Positions 1 through 10,699 of a stretch of DNA of 64,000 nt are shown in pieces. The notes under the pieces were generated by a model that worked only from the letters and a program-made list of their open reading frames with translations, had not been told where the DNA came from and ran no database searches. The translations under genes were made by a program, and so were the position numbers. The stretch is from Anas platyrhynchos (lineage: Eukaryota > Chordata > Aves > Anseriformes > Anatidae): assembly GCF_047663525.1 (NCBI RefSeq), contig NC_092607.1, forward strand, positions 5,303,001-5,367,000. Direction: 5' to 3'. Within the stretch, counting starts at the first letter, position 1. Each line of letters starts with the position of its first letter.

Positions 1-1997
1 CAGGTGTTCATCATAATAAACCAAAGCTGCTGGAACTGGGCTGGAGTCATATGCAGTCCCAGCTGAGAAAGACATCATTAAGCTGCTGGGCCTCCCCAGA
101 GACAGCATCACAGTGACAGCTAGGAAATGGTTAATAACTAATTATAATTTTTAACACTTTGGGGATAAAATTAGAGTGAGGGGGTGGGCTCATGGGTCTG
201 TGCAAGGTATAAGGACACGCAGCAGTGAAGGAAAGTTGGTGGGATACAGAGCAGAAAGGTGGAGCCTGGGGGAGTTCCCAAGATACTGCCCCCTGGGAAG
301 GTGTTACCCACAGCTGGAAAGCATTTGTCTGTTTGCTGTGCACACACTGTATGAAATAGCAGTGTAGTACTACAGAGCAGAAATAAAGAGGATCTCTGAA
401 AACAGAATTGGCATACTGAGGACTGTGCTGGGCCAAAAGCAATGTTCATTTCTGCATAAACATCACTGAAAAGGTAAGGATGGTAGTGCTTATCTGTGAC
501 TAAGATTAAAACACGCGACGACGTGCTGCAATTGTTGCACAAACAAGCATTAGAAACTCAGGATTAAGGAGTTACGTTTAAAAATATGGAAAATCCAAAA
601 ACGTGTCACGTCCAGGTTATTAAGGACCAATAATGCTCCCTTGGATGGGAGACACCATTTTGATTGAATCATGGGGATGTTTGATCTTACAGACTGAACT
701 AAGAGGGTTTTAAAGAAGCAATGGTTAACTTTATTTCTGTCTTCACATTTCACTAGCTTACTCTATTTTTTTAGTGGTAGGTGGACAGGGATATTACTGC
801 TGTGAATGCAGTAAAAGAGAAACCCATGCATTTGGTTTTCATTCCTGGTCTTGAGTGTCTTGACTTTCCATTAGTAGCCTGGGGGACACTTACAGCAGCT
901 CAGAAATCATTTTTACCTTGAAATGATCCTGTTTAAAATTAACATAGTTGTAACTAACTTTGAAAGGATTGCAATGTAAGTACAGTGCAAGAAACAAGAC
1001 CAGTGTGTGCCTATAAGAATATGATGCTATGTTGTTATTAAATTTTCTTAAATTTGCCTTTAAAAAAGGGAGAGAAAAAAAAAGCTTCTTGACTGCTCTC
1101 TAGCTGTTTTACTCTGCTGTGGAGCAACAGAGAAAAGCTAGAGCAAACAAACCAGCTATTGTACATAAACACGCAAACACACATTTCCCTGTTGAGTTTT
1201 TCTTGTTGAATAGTTTTGGTTCACTGGGTAGTTCCCTAAGATGTATTTGTTTTCTCATTTTTTACTATTGGTTTTCATAACTGATGTTTTGTCAGTTGGC
1301 AGAAGCTTTACAGAGAATATACTACAACCAAACATCCTCTTGCAAAACCCTGGGGTCAGCCCTGGGCAAGATCCATTCCCCCTCCCCAGCTCACTGCTCC
1401 CCAAGGCTCCTGGTAACAGATAGAGCTTATCACTGATCTGCTTTGCTGGATGCTGATCATTCTAGGGATAAAGAGTAATGCTGAAAAATATTATAATGTT
1501 AGAAACAAAAGGCAAAAAGTAGGTATACAGTAGTGGTGAGATTTTTCATGAAGGACAATTGAGGAAGCACCATTGAGAGGCTGTTACTGTTTCTTCAGGT
1601 CCCCAGCAGGGTTAGCATAGGATGCTGAATGCGTATTTAGGAATTAGCAGACGGACTTGTAAATTCTCAGAAAGTGCAGCTGTGTTACCAGGAGGTGAGG
1701 GTTAACTTGGGAGAGGACATCCTTATCCTCTGCAGAATGAACTCATCCTTGATTGTGGAGCAGAGGAGCACTTCTGCGTGTGGCAGAGAGAAAAGTGAGG
1801 AAGCAGGACCAAGCTCCTGGGAGAGCGAGGTGAGGTCTGGGCCCTCTGTTCAGGTGCAGCATGGAGCAGGATGCCTGTAACTTTCCTGTGTGAGTGGGCA
1901 GAAGCTGCAGGGTGCTGGGGTGGAAAACAGCTCTAAAGCACATAAGAGGGATGGTTGTCTGCATGCAGGTTTGTAGTTCTTGTGTTGGTTGGTTGTG
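1..1997. other. Unique AT-rich non-coding DNA
   Basis: No gene is recognised here. Open frames reach about 120 codons on the minus strand near 130-540, but they overlap each other in different frames and give no family-like sequence. At 1736-1829 a 94-nt segment has a fair acceptor (pyrimidines, then CTGCAG) and a donor (GAG then GTGAGG) with one open frame. I rate it a probable decoy exon. Confidence 0.6.
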
Positions 1998-2024
1998 GTT
2001 TGTTTGTTTGTTTGTTTGTTTTTT
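1998..2024 (+). repeat. (GTTT)n simple repeat
   Basis: About five GTTT units run into a short T tract. This is a plain microsatellite-like repeat just upstream of a CR1 scrap. It is one of several GTTT repeats in the window, all with the GTTT strand on plus. Confidence 0.9.
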
Positions 2025-2054
2025 GGTTGGCTTGGTTTTGTGCATTTTGTGGTT

Positions 2055-2130
2055 GCCCCATCCTTCGAGATGTTCAAGACCAGGTTGGACGTGGCCCTGG
2101 GCAACCTGATCTAGTGGGTAGTGTCCCTGA
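2055..2130 (+). mobile_element. CR1 LINE fragment (3' region)
   Basis: The segment reads like the end of CR1 ORF2: a stretch giving a phrase close to 'PSFEMFKTRLDVALGNLI', followed by a 'tagtgggt' stop and trailer as seen in avian CR1 3' regions. Both the rest of ORF2 and the canonical 3' octamer repeat are missing, so it is a short, old, truncated scrap. Orientation follows the reading direction of the ORF2 remnant. Boundaries are approximate. Confidence 0.6.
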
Positions 2131-2635
2131 CACCCACTGTCTGGTTGGATGAGTGGGTCTAGAGTAGATGTTCCCAAACTGCAGATCACCAGACGTCTGT
2201 GAGGTTGACCAGCAGGATGCTGAAACAATCAATTTATTATTCTTTCTTCTGTGAATGGATGAGGATGAAGAGGTACATGGTGTCTGCAAACAGCCTTGAG
2301 GGCTGCCTGCAGCTGCCCTCCCCTTCTGTTGCCTGCCCTGCTCCGAGGGTCCTGCTGGGTCCCCTCCCTTCCCTTCTGCACAGAACATTTCCCTCCTTGT
2401 CCCTGTAGCTGCACACCCTGCCACAACACCCAGCCTTGGCTTGGGGACCTCTGAGCTGAATGAATCCACCTGCCAATGGCACACTGCTGCCTGCTGGAGC
2501 ACAGTGTAACTGGGACACTTGGTGTTTATCTGCTGGACTAGAAGCCAGATGTCAAGGATTTCCCATCTGATCCAAGTTCATGGGAAGGTTTTGGGGTGGG
2601 AAAGTAATGTATGAGGACTGACAACACATCCCCTC

Positions 2636-2663
2636 CACACACACACACACACACACACACACA
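2636..2663. repeat. (CA)n microsatellite
   Basis: An uninterrupted run of about 14 CA units. It is a likely length-polymorphic dinucleotide repeat. Confidence 0.97.
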
Positions 2664-4104
2664 TGCATTCTCTGGCCATCCATACTCGCTATCCCACACC
2701 TCCATGAGCTGCTGCTGATCTATCAGGGAAATGCACTGAGCGGTAGCAACTTTCCCAGGGTCTGTGGGCAGGGTGGGCCAAAGAAACCTTCTGTAACCCT
2801 CCCATCTTCTGTTGCTCTAACTTTTCTTTCTTTTCCCTCTCTTCTTTCTCTCCTGACCCCTTCCTTGTGAGTGGGTCAGGGTTTCAGCAGCTATTCCAGC
2901 AGCTTGTTTGGGTCAGCTGCGTGCTCTGCCCAGTTCCTACACATGGGTAGCTCACCGTAATTTGGTATTGCAGTCATGACCCAGCTCTAATGCTGAGTTC
3001 TAGGAATCAAACTTTGCCCAATAAACAGAATCAATAAGCTTCCCTGTGCATGTTCTTGCTGCTGTTAACAAAACCATCACATAGGCTGTTCTCCAAATAC
3101 CTTCTCAGATATTGCTCTTAAGATATCAGCTGCAAAATGCTTGAAATGAGCACAAAGAGGCCTTTTGTGGAGCTACTAGTTCGTGCCTTTTACCTCTCCA
3201 GGTTGGCTGGAGATGCTGTACACCTCTCTGCTTTGCCCAGAGCTCCTGGGAGACCTTGGGGGGAGCAATGCATGTAGCTTGTAGGTAAGCAGGCTGCTGC
3301 TGCTGCACTGGCTGCATTAGAAATTCATAAGCAGAGGAAGAACAAGGAATAGGGCCAGTGAGAGGAGAGGTTATGGGGTACCTTGGCACCTGGTGCAGGA
3401 AAATAAGGGTCTGGGCAGAGCGTGGAGGGGCAAGTTAGGATCAGTCTGTCTGTCACCTCTACATGCTGACATATTCAGAACTGAGCGAGTGTGTTCTATG
3501 TGTCTGCTTCCAGAAAAAATGAAACCTTCAGCTTCTCAAAGGCAGATTTTCTGTAGATGAAAAACTTTGATAGTGCTCAGATTGAAAAAGTATCTTAGCA
3601 TAAGAATAATTCTAGAGGAGAAACGAAGGGCTAGTTTACATTGCATGCTGCAGGTTTTGTTTTGTTTTTTTTTTTTTTTTTAAAAGACTGATAGAGGATG
3701 TCATCAAAAAAGGGGAAATACTTCTAAAAAGCTGATAGTTTTTCATAAAACCTTTCCTGTTCTCCTATAGGTCATTATTCAGCCAAAGGATTCTTTTTCT
3801 TGTCTTAGTCTTGAAAAATGTTAAGCGCTGCATCCCAAGGCTGTGCTGGGGAGGCTGGAAGAGAAGGGGAGTGTTTGCTGATGGGGCTCACAGCCACCAC
3901 AGCTTTTCACCGGGATGACTTTCTGGTTATTTCTTGCTCTCAGTCCTCACCTTTGAGTTTAGTTCTGCCTCTGAATTTCTCAGTGCTACTCCTAGCAGCA
4001 GTAGTTGCTCCGGCTCCTGCAACATTTCACCTTGGTGGAGGACTTTGCCTGTCTCTGTGTGTGTGTTTTTGTTGTTGTTGTTTGTTTGATCATTGTGTGG
4101 TGGC
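2664..4104. other. Unique non-coding DNA with T tract and one decoy-like exon
   Basis: No gene is recognised. A 17-T run sits at 3665-3681. At 3241-3284 a 44-nt segment has a good pyrimidine-rich acceptor ending GCCCAG and a donor TAG then GTAAGC. It is open in one frame only, and its phases do not fit the neighbouring exon-like segment at 4128. A 184-codon plus-strand ORF (3818-4372) is largely an artefact of the T-rich and GTT-rich stretch within it. Confidence 0.6.
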
Positions 4105-4127
4105 TTTTTTTTTTTTTTTTTCCACAG

Positions 4128-4204
4128 ACATGGATTCATGCTCCAGTAGGTCAAGTCTGGATGACGGGATGAACAAATGGGTCCCAGACATCCAGAACAG
4201 AGAG
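4128..4204 (+). other. Candidate exon A (77 nt, phase 1 to 0)
   Basis: Seen: a 17-T tract (4105-4121) ends in CCACAG, and 77 nt later comes GAG then GTAAGC, a near-consensus donor. Only one of the three frames is open. It gives 25 hydrophilic codons, with RSSLDD followed by NKWVPDIQ near its middle and end. Two bases at the left complete a codon begun upstream, and the right edge falls exactly on a codon boundary. I do not recognise the peptide. Inference: it could be an internal coding exon of a plus-strand gene with long introns, and its phases fit candidates at 50567, 53584 and 58386. Against this, T tracts followed by AG are common in introns, and 25 open codons arise easily by chance. 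Confidence 0.3.
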
Positions 4205-6616
4205 GTAAGCTTATGCCAGGTATCCACCTCCTTGCCCCTAAAAGGACCTGTAACAAAAAGCATTTCAAAAAAAAAAAAAGTGTCTGCTGCTCCTTACTTG
4301 CCTGCTGACAGGACCAAGGGAGTGCTTCCTGTTTTGTGCTGCATTTGCTGCCTCCATTTATTGCCCTCATAACTGCTGTCACCCTTCAGAGTTGAGCTGT
4401 CTTCTTGCCAAACCTCTGAAAAATGGGTTTTTGTATGGTGCCTCTATGTTTACTACAATGTTTACCTCTAACCTGAGCCAAGTGTGGTGCTCTTTTAAAT
4501 CTGGCCATCCAGAGAGATCTTCAGTGAAGAGAGGAATCATCTCACTACAGAAACTGTGGTTGGAAATGAAGTTATTTTTCTAATAGGCCAAAAATATACA
4601 TCAAAATGTTGCAGAAAAGACCCAACAACTGCAGTGTAAAGGGACTTGGCAGGATCTATCGACTCAGTTGTTTGCCACCTGATTTATTGCCAGCGTGGGT
4701 TTGGTTGTTAGAATGAAAGACCTGTAGCCAAAGCTCTGTTGTTTAACCCTACAGTCCCGAACAAGAGGGGAAGAGCAGGGCAGGCTCCTGTCCTGCCTGC
4801 TGCCACACACCCAGGAGGCCTGGGGACAGAGGAGGGGAAGGATCAGCCTCCAAGGAAATCCTGGCTTTGCAACCTCCAGCTTCATTTCCTCTGGGCTTCC
4901 TTGAGATGCCTGTTGGACAGGGTGATTAGAAGTGCCTTCAGCGTTGGTAGCCTTTTGTAAGGTAGAAAACAGACACAGTGTAAAAAAAGGACCTGACCAA
5001 AGGGCTCTGTGCACGTTTATTTACACAAGCACATGCACACACATTTGTGTGCACACAAATGCACACACATCTTTGCAGTGTCACACACACGATTTGTGAA
5101 CTATTTTCACCTGAAAATGTCATTGAGATTGCAGGAATGACGGTTTTCTTTCCCGGCACAGTGCACCTCTGTGCTTTCTGTGTGGAGATCAGGCTGTCCC
5201 TCCGCCACCAGCCTGCCCCAGGGTGATTCCGATGCCCCAGCAGCAGGCCTCCCACCCAGCCATCCTGCAGTCCCACCGGGCTCCGTGCAGGTGAACTCCT
5301 GCCCTCACCCTCCCAGCCTGTCCCTCCTGAGGAGCTGAGCACACCCGTGGCAGCACATCAGCAGTGTCAGCAACCCCAGCATGTCCCCCCAGTCCCAATG
5401 TGGCCATGGCTTTGCAGCTGTGCAGACCCCAGGCCCCCCCTGACTGGGATGGACTGGGAGGGAAGGAGTTAGGCTCCTTTTGCAAGGTGTGAGGTTCATT
5501 ACTCAAAGCCCCTTCCACCAGCTAGCTGTTCCTTAGCTCAGGTCTCAGCTGTCACTCAGCGTGTCCATGCAGCATGCTTCACAGCTGGCATCCCCAGATG
5601 AAGAACCTTTCTCTGCCACACAACCAGATCATCCCCTTGTCCTTCCTTATCCCTGCTGGCTCCTGGAGCCTGTCAGCCTCTGCTCTCCTTGTGCTGAGTG
5701 ACATTCTTTACTCCGGCTTTACACTAGCAGAAGGAAGCAGGGACAGTTTTCCAGCTCTCAGGTAGGAAGCTACTGTCAAACTCTACCATTTCTAATTGCT
5801 TTGCCTCCTGGACAGCCACATTTCTCCTGACACCTGCATCTTTGTGCAAAAACGGTCTGAGAGGACCAGGATCAGACTTCTTCTTTCCATCATGTATTCA
5901 CCAGGCCCTTGCTCACCAGTATCGGCTTCCTCCTCTCAGCTAGTTAGTGTCTTGTGTGTCGTCAGAATTAATGACTAGACAAACGTGTCCCGAGCACGAT
6001 AGGTACCAACTTATTCCTGGCATTTTGCAAGGATTTTGTGACACATCAGTACAAGCAGAGAATGCAAGATCTCCCTCCTTTCAGACAGGGTGAGACATAT
6101 TTGGCACACTTAATTTGGGGGAATTCTGTCACTGATCTTTTTAGTAGTACTCCTGAGTTTCCTGAGAGATGTCTTATAGATTGTGTATATGAAAAGGGGG
6201 ATCTCTGGATCCAGTGGGAGCCACAGTCCACAGCATGACTGCTTGGGACAGCTGAACTGGATGACCCTGGTGGCTCTTTCTGGAGCTGTCACTCTTTGTA
6301 TCTGTTTGCTTAGTCTTTATATTTTTGGATCTTCTTTTTATTTGCATTAGTCAAGACTAAAAGGATTGACAAGCAGGGCCTTGTGGTGGAAAAGCTTAAG
6401 TCAATCTAACTGTGATAGCGGCGATGCCTCTGTCAAGTAAATGTGAATGCCAGAGAACATTGTCTTTCTCCCTGACGCTACTTATTTGGACTAAGCCAAA
6501 AATATCCATGAGCCATGTACATGTTTCATAGTGGTGTTTCCTTTATATTGATCAGTTAGCTTTAGAAATTGCTGTGACAATGCTGACATGTTTGATGGGC
6601 TGAGCAAAATGAGATG

Positions 6617-6649
6617 GTTTGAGGTCTCACGTTATCAAAGACCTCAAAC
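6617..6649. repeat. Perfect 11-bp inverted repeat
   Basis: Arms GTTTGAGGTCT (6617-6627) and AGACCTCAAAC (6639-6649) are perfectly complementary around an 11-nt spacer. They could form a hairpin in DNA or RNA. I see no transposon ends or RNA-gene features around it, so no function is assigned. Confidence 0.85.
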
Positions 6650-7718
6650 TTTGTGACAGGCGTGAGAAAAATGAGAAAAAAAAATTCCACCAAACCCATC
6701 CAAGTTGATCTTTGGGTTAAAGGTTTAGTCCATTCCTGAGCATAGGGTGATGGTTTCCACTCATTGCTACTCTCTGCCAGTGCCTATTTTTTTTCCTACT
6801 AAGTAAATCTGAGCAACTTTCTAGAGCATAAAGGATAGGCTAGAGCCTGAATTTAGGGTGTAAGCACCTGTGAGCTTTAGAAAAGAAAGGCTGAAAACTA
6901 GACTAATCCTCAAGCAGGCTCAACCTCAGGTTTGAACCTCTAAGTGGAACAGCAGGATGCACATCAAATTGCAGGGCTGCGTTACCATGCTACAGTGATG
7001 GCACTGCTTGATTCCATTTTAATGGAGCTGAACAAAATGGCAAGTGTTTCTCTTAAGAAATCCTCAGTAGCTATATTTGGGGGAGAGTGAGTGATTTGAA
7101 TCTGCTTTGTTTGTTCAGAACTTCCTCTTTCTGCTTCCCATTTCTAATGTGCTTAGAATCAATTTCCTATAGAGTGAAGTGCATGTGGATACCGAAGTCT
7201 GTATTTGACAAGTTTGTCTGCAGTATTCGACCTAGATTTTTCCAGAGACTTAGCTATACACATGCATGTACAAAATCTAAATTCAGCCAAGCGCCTAGTT
7301 TGCATGAATGGTTGTGCTGGTAAATCAGATAACCAGTAATGTAAATGGACAGCCACTTCTTTTGCATGCAATTCCTGATCAGTCCATAGCAGTACAGAAA
7401 GTATACTTGCAAATTGGACATGCAGTTGAACATGTTTTTTCTTGTTTGTTTGTTTTTTCTTATCCAGAACTAAATTCTTTTGGAAAGTATTAGCCCTGCA
7501 CACTAATTTGTCAGAGATCAGAATCTAAATTGATCCCAGGAAATATGCACACACAGCCAAAAACAGAAAAATGGTTGTAGATACATACATATGCATCTAT
7601 TTCTATTTTGCATGTACAGTTAACTCTAAATGCATACATATTTCAGAACAGTATCTCAGATGCTATCTTTTCAATTAGGCTGGTGGCCTTATGGAATACT
7701 TCCAGTTCCAATAAAATG

Positions 7719-7741
7719 CTAGGCAGGGAAAAAGAAAAGTT
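7719..7741 (+). repeat. Dispersed exact 23-bp repeat, copy 1
   Basis: The 23 bases beginning CTAGGCAGGG and ending AAAAGTT recur exactly at 20228-20250 on the same strand. Just to the left, 'aaaatgct' is also shared, with about 12 extra bases present in the other copy. This suggests a worn dispersed repeat longer than the exact core. The family is not recognised. Confidence 0.8.
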
Positions 7742-8019
7742 GTAGCTAGGGAATATATATATAAAACTTTTAAAGCCTTGTAGGAGTCTGCAGGCAGAAG
7801 TCCGTGCCCCTAGGAGTCACCTGCATAGAGAGAGATCCCCAGTGTGCAAACTTTACAAGAGCTGACATGAATGTGTGTCTAAGTTAGAGAGATGTCAGTC
7901 TGGCTTTCAAGCACTGTCACAGCTGCTAAGTTACAGGCTGGACAGACTTCTGCTTTGTTCCAGATGACTGCACTGAACTGCAGATCCCTGTGTGTTAACC
8001 ATTAGTGGGCTCTGTCCAG

Positions 8020-8095
8020 ACAAGCCAGAGACATCACCAAGAAATTGGGTGGCAAGCTGTTTAATCTGACAGAGAACAAAAAGGTCTTCTTTATG
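8020..8095 (+). other. Candidate exon D (76 nt, phase 2 to 0)
   Basis: Seen: GGGCTCTGTCCAG lies immediately to the left, and ATG then GTAAGC at the right edge makes a good donor. The single open frame reads as an amphipathic, lysine-rich peptide with the core DITKKLGGKLFNLTENKK, which looks protein-like. The acceptor has only a short pyrimidine tract. The phase-2 left edge does not join directly to candidate exon A. I do not recognise the peptide, and it could equally be a chance frame. Confidence 0.2.
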
Positions 8096-8099
8096 GTAA

Positions 8100-9850
8100 G
8101 CACTTATTCAAATGGCTCCAATTCTAAACGCTTACAGGCTTTTGTTGGCAGACGCTGTCACATATAACACGTTATCCCTGACTTCTTACAACAGGCAGAG
8201 TACTGCAGGCATGAACACTGCACTGCTATCAATGAGCATTGTTGACTTTATCATATTCTGGACCTTTCCAAAACTTTGGAGAACCATTTTCTTACTGTCA
8301 AATGAGTTGTTAAATTAATAGTTAATAATTGCAGCAGCAAAAAGTTCTGTGTTTCTGGTGTCCTGATCAAGATCTCTTTACATGTCCTCTTTCCCTAGCA
8401 CCAAAGAGGAAAATGTGGTCTGAGTCTGGGTCACAAAGAGCAGGTTTGTGACCCTTTGATATCCAGAGTGGTGCTTGCTTGGTTGTTTGGGGAGGATGGC
8501 TCTTGGAGGAACCACTTCCCCTGGTCTCATGCCACCCTCCACTTGCATTCCACACCTGGCTGCCAACATGAGTGTCTTCACACTCTGCTCAGACTTAAAA
8601 TATCCATTAAAAGCATGACTTGTTATTCTCATAGTTATGAAACAGTAGAAATTAAATCCATCAGAAGTTCAAATTACGGCTGTTTGTACTGGACACGACA
8701 GGTCTCAGACATGGGTCTGCTATTCTTATGTCATACCTTATAGAAATAAGCGATAGAAAAACAGTTCCTGCCCCAGCGAACAGGAAGACGCTACAGAGAG
8801 ATGAGCAGAAACACGAGTTAGAACTTCTGACAGCAAAGTGCTGCAGTAGGAGGTTATTTTAGAACTTGCTGCCTCAAGGGAGTTTGGACTTTCTTGCCTT
8901 GCAGTCAGCTAAAGATGTTGATGCCAATTTAGTAAGAATTAAACATATTTTCTCAACTTCAGGCATTTCTCTTAAGTTGCCGTAAGATTTCTTTTTTCCC
9001 TTCAACTTTCTCTGGGCTCATGGCTTTTGATACAGCATAAAAACAGAAGGTTCAAATCAAACTTACAAACATAGCTGTCAGTCAGCTCCCCTTGGCAAAA
9101 GCTGTATTAATTTATACTGAAATGTCTCAGCTAGTGATCAAAATTTTTCCTGCATTGCCATGGCAATGCAAGGGGAACTGAATTCCAGTAAGATGAAATA
9201 CCTCATCTTATACCAGTCATTATCATTGACATTGTGAAAACATACAGCACTGACAACAATTAAGTGTGTAGCAGTGCAGAGCAGTGTACCTGCCTCTCCT
9301 GAAGAGCACAGGAAATTTATTCCCATCTCACATCCTACAATGGATTTGCTTCTCTTTGTGATAGTTGGTGACTTGTAGAATCCTCAGCTCTCGGAGCTGC
9401 TTTTTTTTCCCCCCTACATCTTACCTTTTCTGAGCAAAAACCTGTTTGTGGCAGTGGTGGTTGTAGAGTAAATGCAGCAAGGGTACACACAGAAAGAGTA
9501 TTTGTTCCTTCTCTCCTATGTTCCCTCTTTCCTTCGCATTGTCCGAGGGAACTCCATGCCTCTTCACATGCTCTTGTTGCTATTCGTTGCTTTTCCAGAA
9601 TCTCTGAATTCCTGCTGGGCCCCTTGGTTAGCTGTGGGCTGGGCAGGAGGCAGGGAATGCTGCTTGGTGGCCACACAGCATGCTTTGGAGGCAAATATTT
9701 TTCCAGGCTGTGCTCTTTCTAGGTCTCTTTTGAAAACTCAACAGAAGTATTCAATTAGAAAAACACTAAGAATAAATGTGGTGTTTGGTTTTGTTTGTTT
9801 GTTTTTCCCCTAGCAACCCCAAAAGTTTGGATACATTTTTTCCAGTGTTT
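8100..9850. other. Unique non-coding DNA
   Basis: No gene or repeat is recognised apart from a three-unit GTTT run near 9791-9806, just before the CR1 copy. ORFs up to 119 codons at 9335-9813 overlap on both strands and look like chance frames. Confidence 0.6.
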
Positions 9851-9856
9851 CTTTTT

Positions 9857-10690
9857 CATAGAATCATAAAATGTCTTGGGTTGGAAGGGACCTTAAAGCC
9901 CATCCAGTTCCAACCCCTTGCGATGGGCAGGGACACCACCCACTGCATCAAGTTGCCCAGGGTCTCATCCAACCTTGCCTTGAACACCCCCAGGGATGGG
10001 GCACCCACAGCCTCTGTGGGCAACCTCTTCCAGCACCTCAGCACCCTCTAAATGAAGAATTTCCTCCTAACATCTAAGCAAGATCTCCTCTCTTTCTGTT
10101 TAAAGCCATTCCCCCTCCTGTCAATAACTGACTGAGCAAAACATTGCTCTCCATTGTTTTTTTAAGCCTTCTTCAAGTACTGACAAGTTGCACTGAGGTC
10201 CCCCCAGAGCCTTATCCTCACCAGGAGGAACACCCCCAGCTCTCTCAGCCTTCCTGCCCAGGAGAGGTGCTCCAGCCCTCTGGGCATCTTCGTGGCCTCC
10301 TCTGGCCCTGCTCCAACAGCCCCACATCCTCCTGGTGTTGGGGGCCCAGAGCTGGACGCAGGGCTCCAGGTGGGGCCTCAGGAGGGCAGAGCAGAGGGGC
10401 ACGATCCCCTCCCTCCCCTGCTGCCCACCCCTCTGCTGATGCAGCCCAGGACACAGTTGCCCTTCTGGGCTGCAGGCACGTACTGCTTGTCTCATGTTGA
10501 GCTTTTCATCCTCCAGAATCCCCAAGTCCTCCTCTGCAGGGCTGCTCTCAGTGAGTTCTTCTCCCCATCTGTGCTCATGCCTGGGATTGCCCCAATACAG
10601 GTGCCACACCTTACATTTAGACTTGTTGAACCTCATTTGGTTCATGTGGGCCCAATTTTGTACCAAGCCTGTAGGTTTTTGGCAAACCTA
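9857..10690 (-). mobile_element. CR1 LINE, 5'-truncated, minus strand
   Basis: CR1 is an autonomous avian LINE that copies itself through an ORF2-encoded endonuclease and reverse transcriptase. Read on the minus strand, this copy begins inside ORF2. The phrase FNKSKCKVWHL and then a 'LRPHLE' block mark the C-terminal region after the reverse-transcriptase core. That frame (10121-10666) then breaks, and the last part continues in another frame at 9856-10044, with 'PSLGVFKARLDETLGNLMQW' followed by the MARGxxL-like end. The element finishes with the typical tail TTGGGTTGGAAGGGACC (plus-strand sense), preceded by CATAGAATCAT, the complement of the ATTCTATG 3' signature. Frame breaks and several substitutions make it a dead copy. 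The missing 5' part is usual for CR1, which is mostly truncated. The left part of ORF2 stops matching near 10690. Confidence 0.92.
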
Positions 10691-10692
10691 CA
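10670..10692. repeat. 9-bp hairpin at the 5' edge of the CR1 copy
   Basis: Arms TGTAGGTTT (10670-10678) and AAACCTACA (10684-10692) are perfectly complementary around 5 nt. The hairpin lies where recognisable CR1 sequence ends, and may mark the truncation junction. Confidence 0.7.
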
Positions 10693-10699
10693 AGCTCTA

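Larger units (their letters stand above)
4210..8010. other. Unique non-coding DNA with GC-rich patch
   Basis: No gene is recognised. About 5140-5480 is richer in G and C than its surroundings and has several overlapping antisense ORFs up to 134 codons, none family-like. At 5034-5053 a CA/TG-rich stretch forms an 8-bp inverted repeat with a 4-nt spacer. The rest is AT-rich intronic or intergenic-looking sequence. Confidence 0.6.

Noticed and set aside
1736..1829. 94-nt exon-like segment
   Set aside because: Fair splice sites, but the phase is incompatible with the next candidate, the composition is ordinary and the peptide is not family-like.
3241..3284. 44-nt exon-like segment with strong acceptor and GTAAGC donor
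   Set aside because: Open only in phase 0, ending in phase 2, which cannot join candidate A. It shows how common such decoys are here.
3818..4372. 184-codon plus-strand ORF
   Set aside because: It runs through GTT-rich and T17 sequence that encodes artificial C, V and F runs. It only matters because candidate exon A lies inside it.
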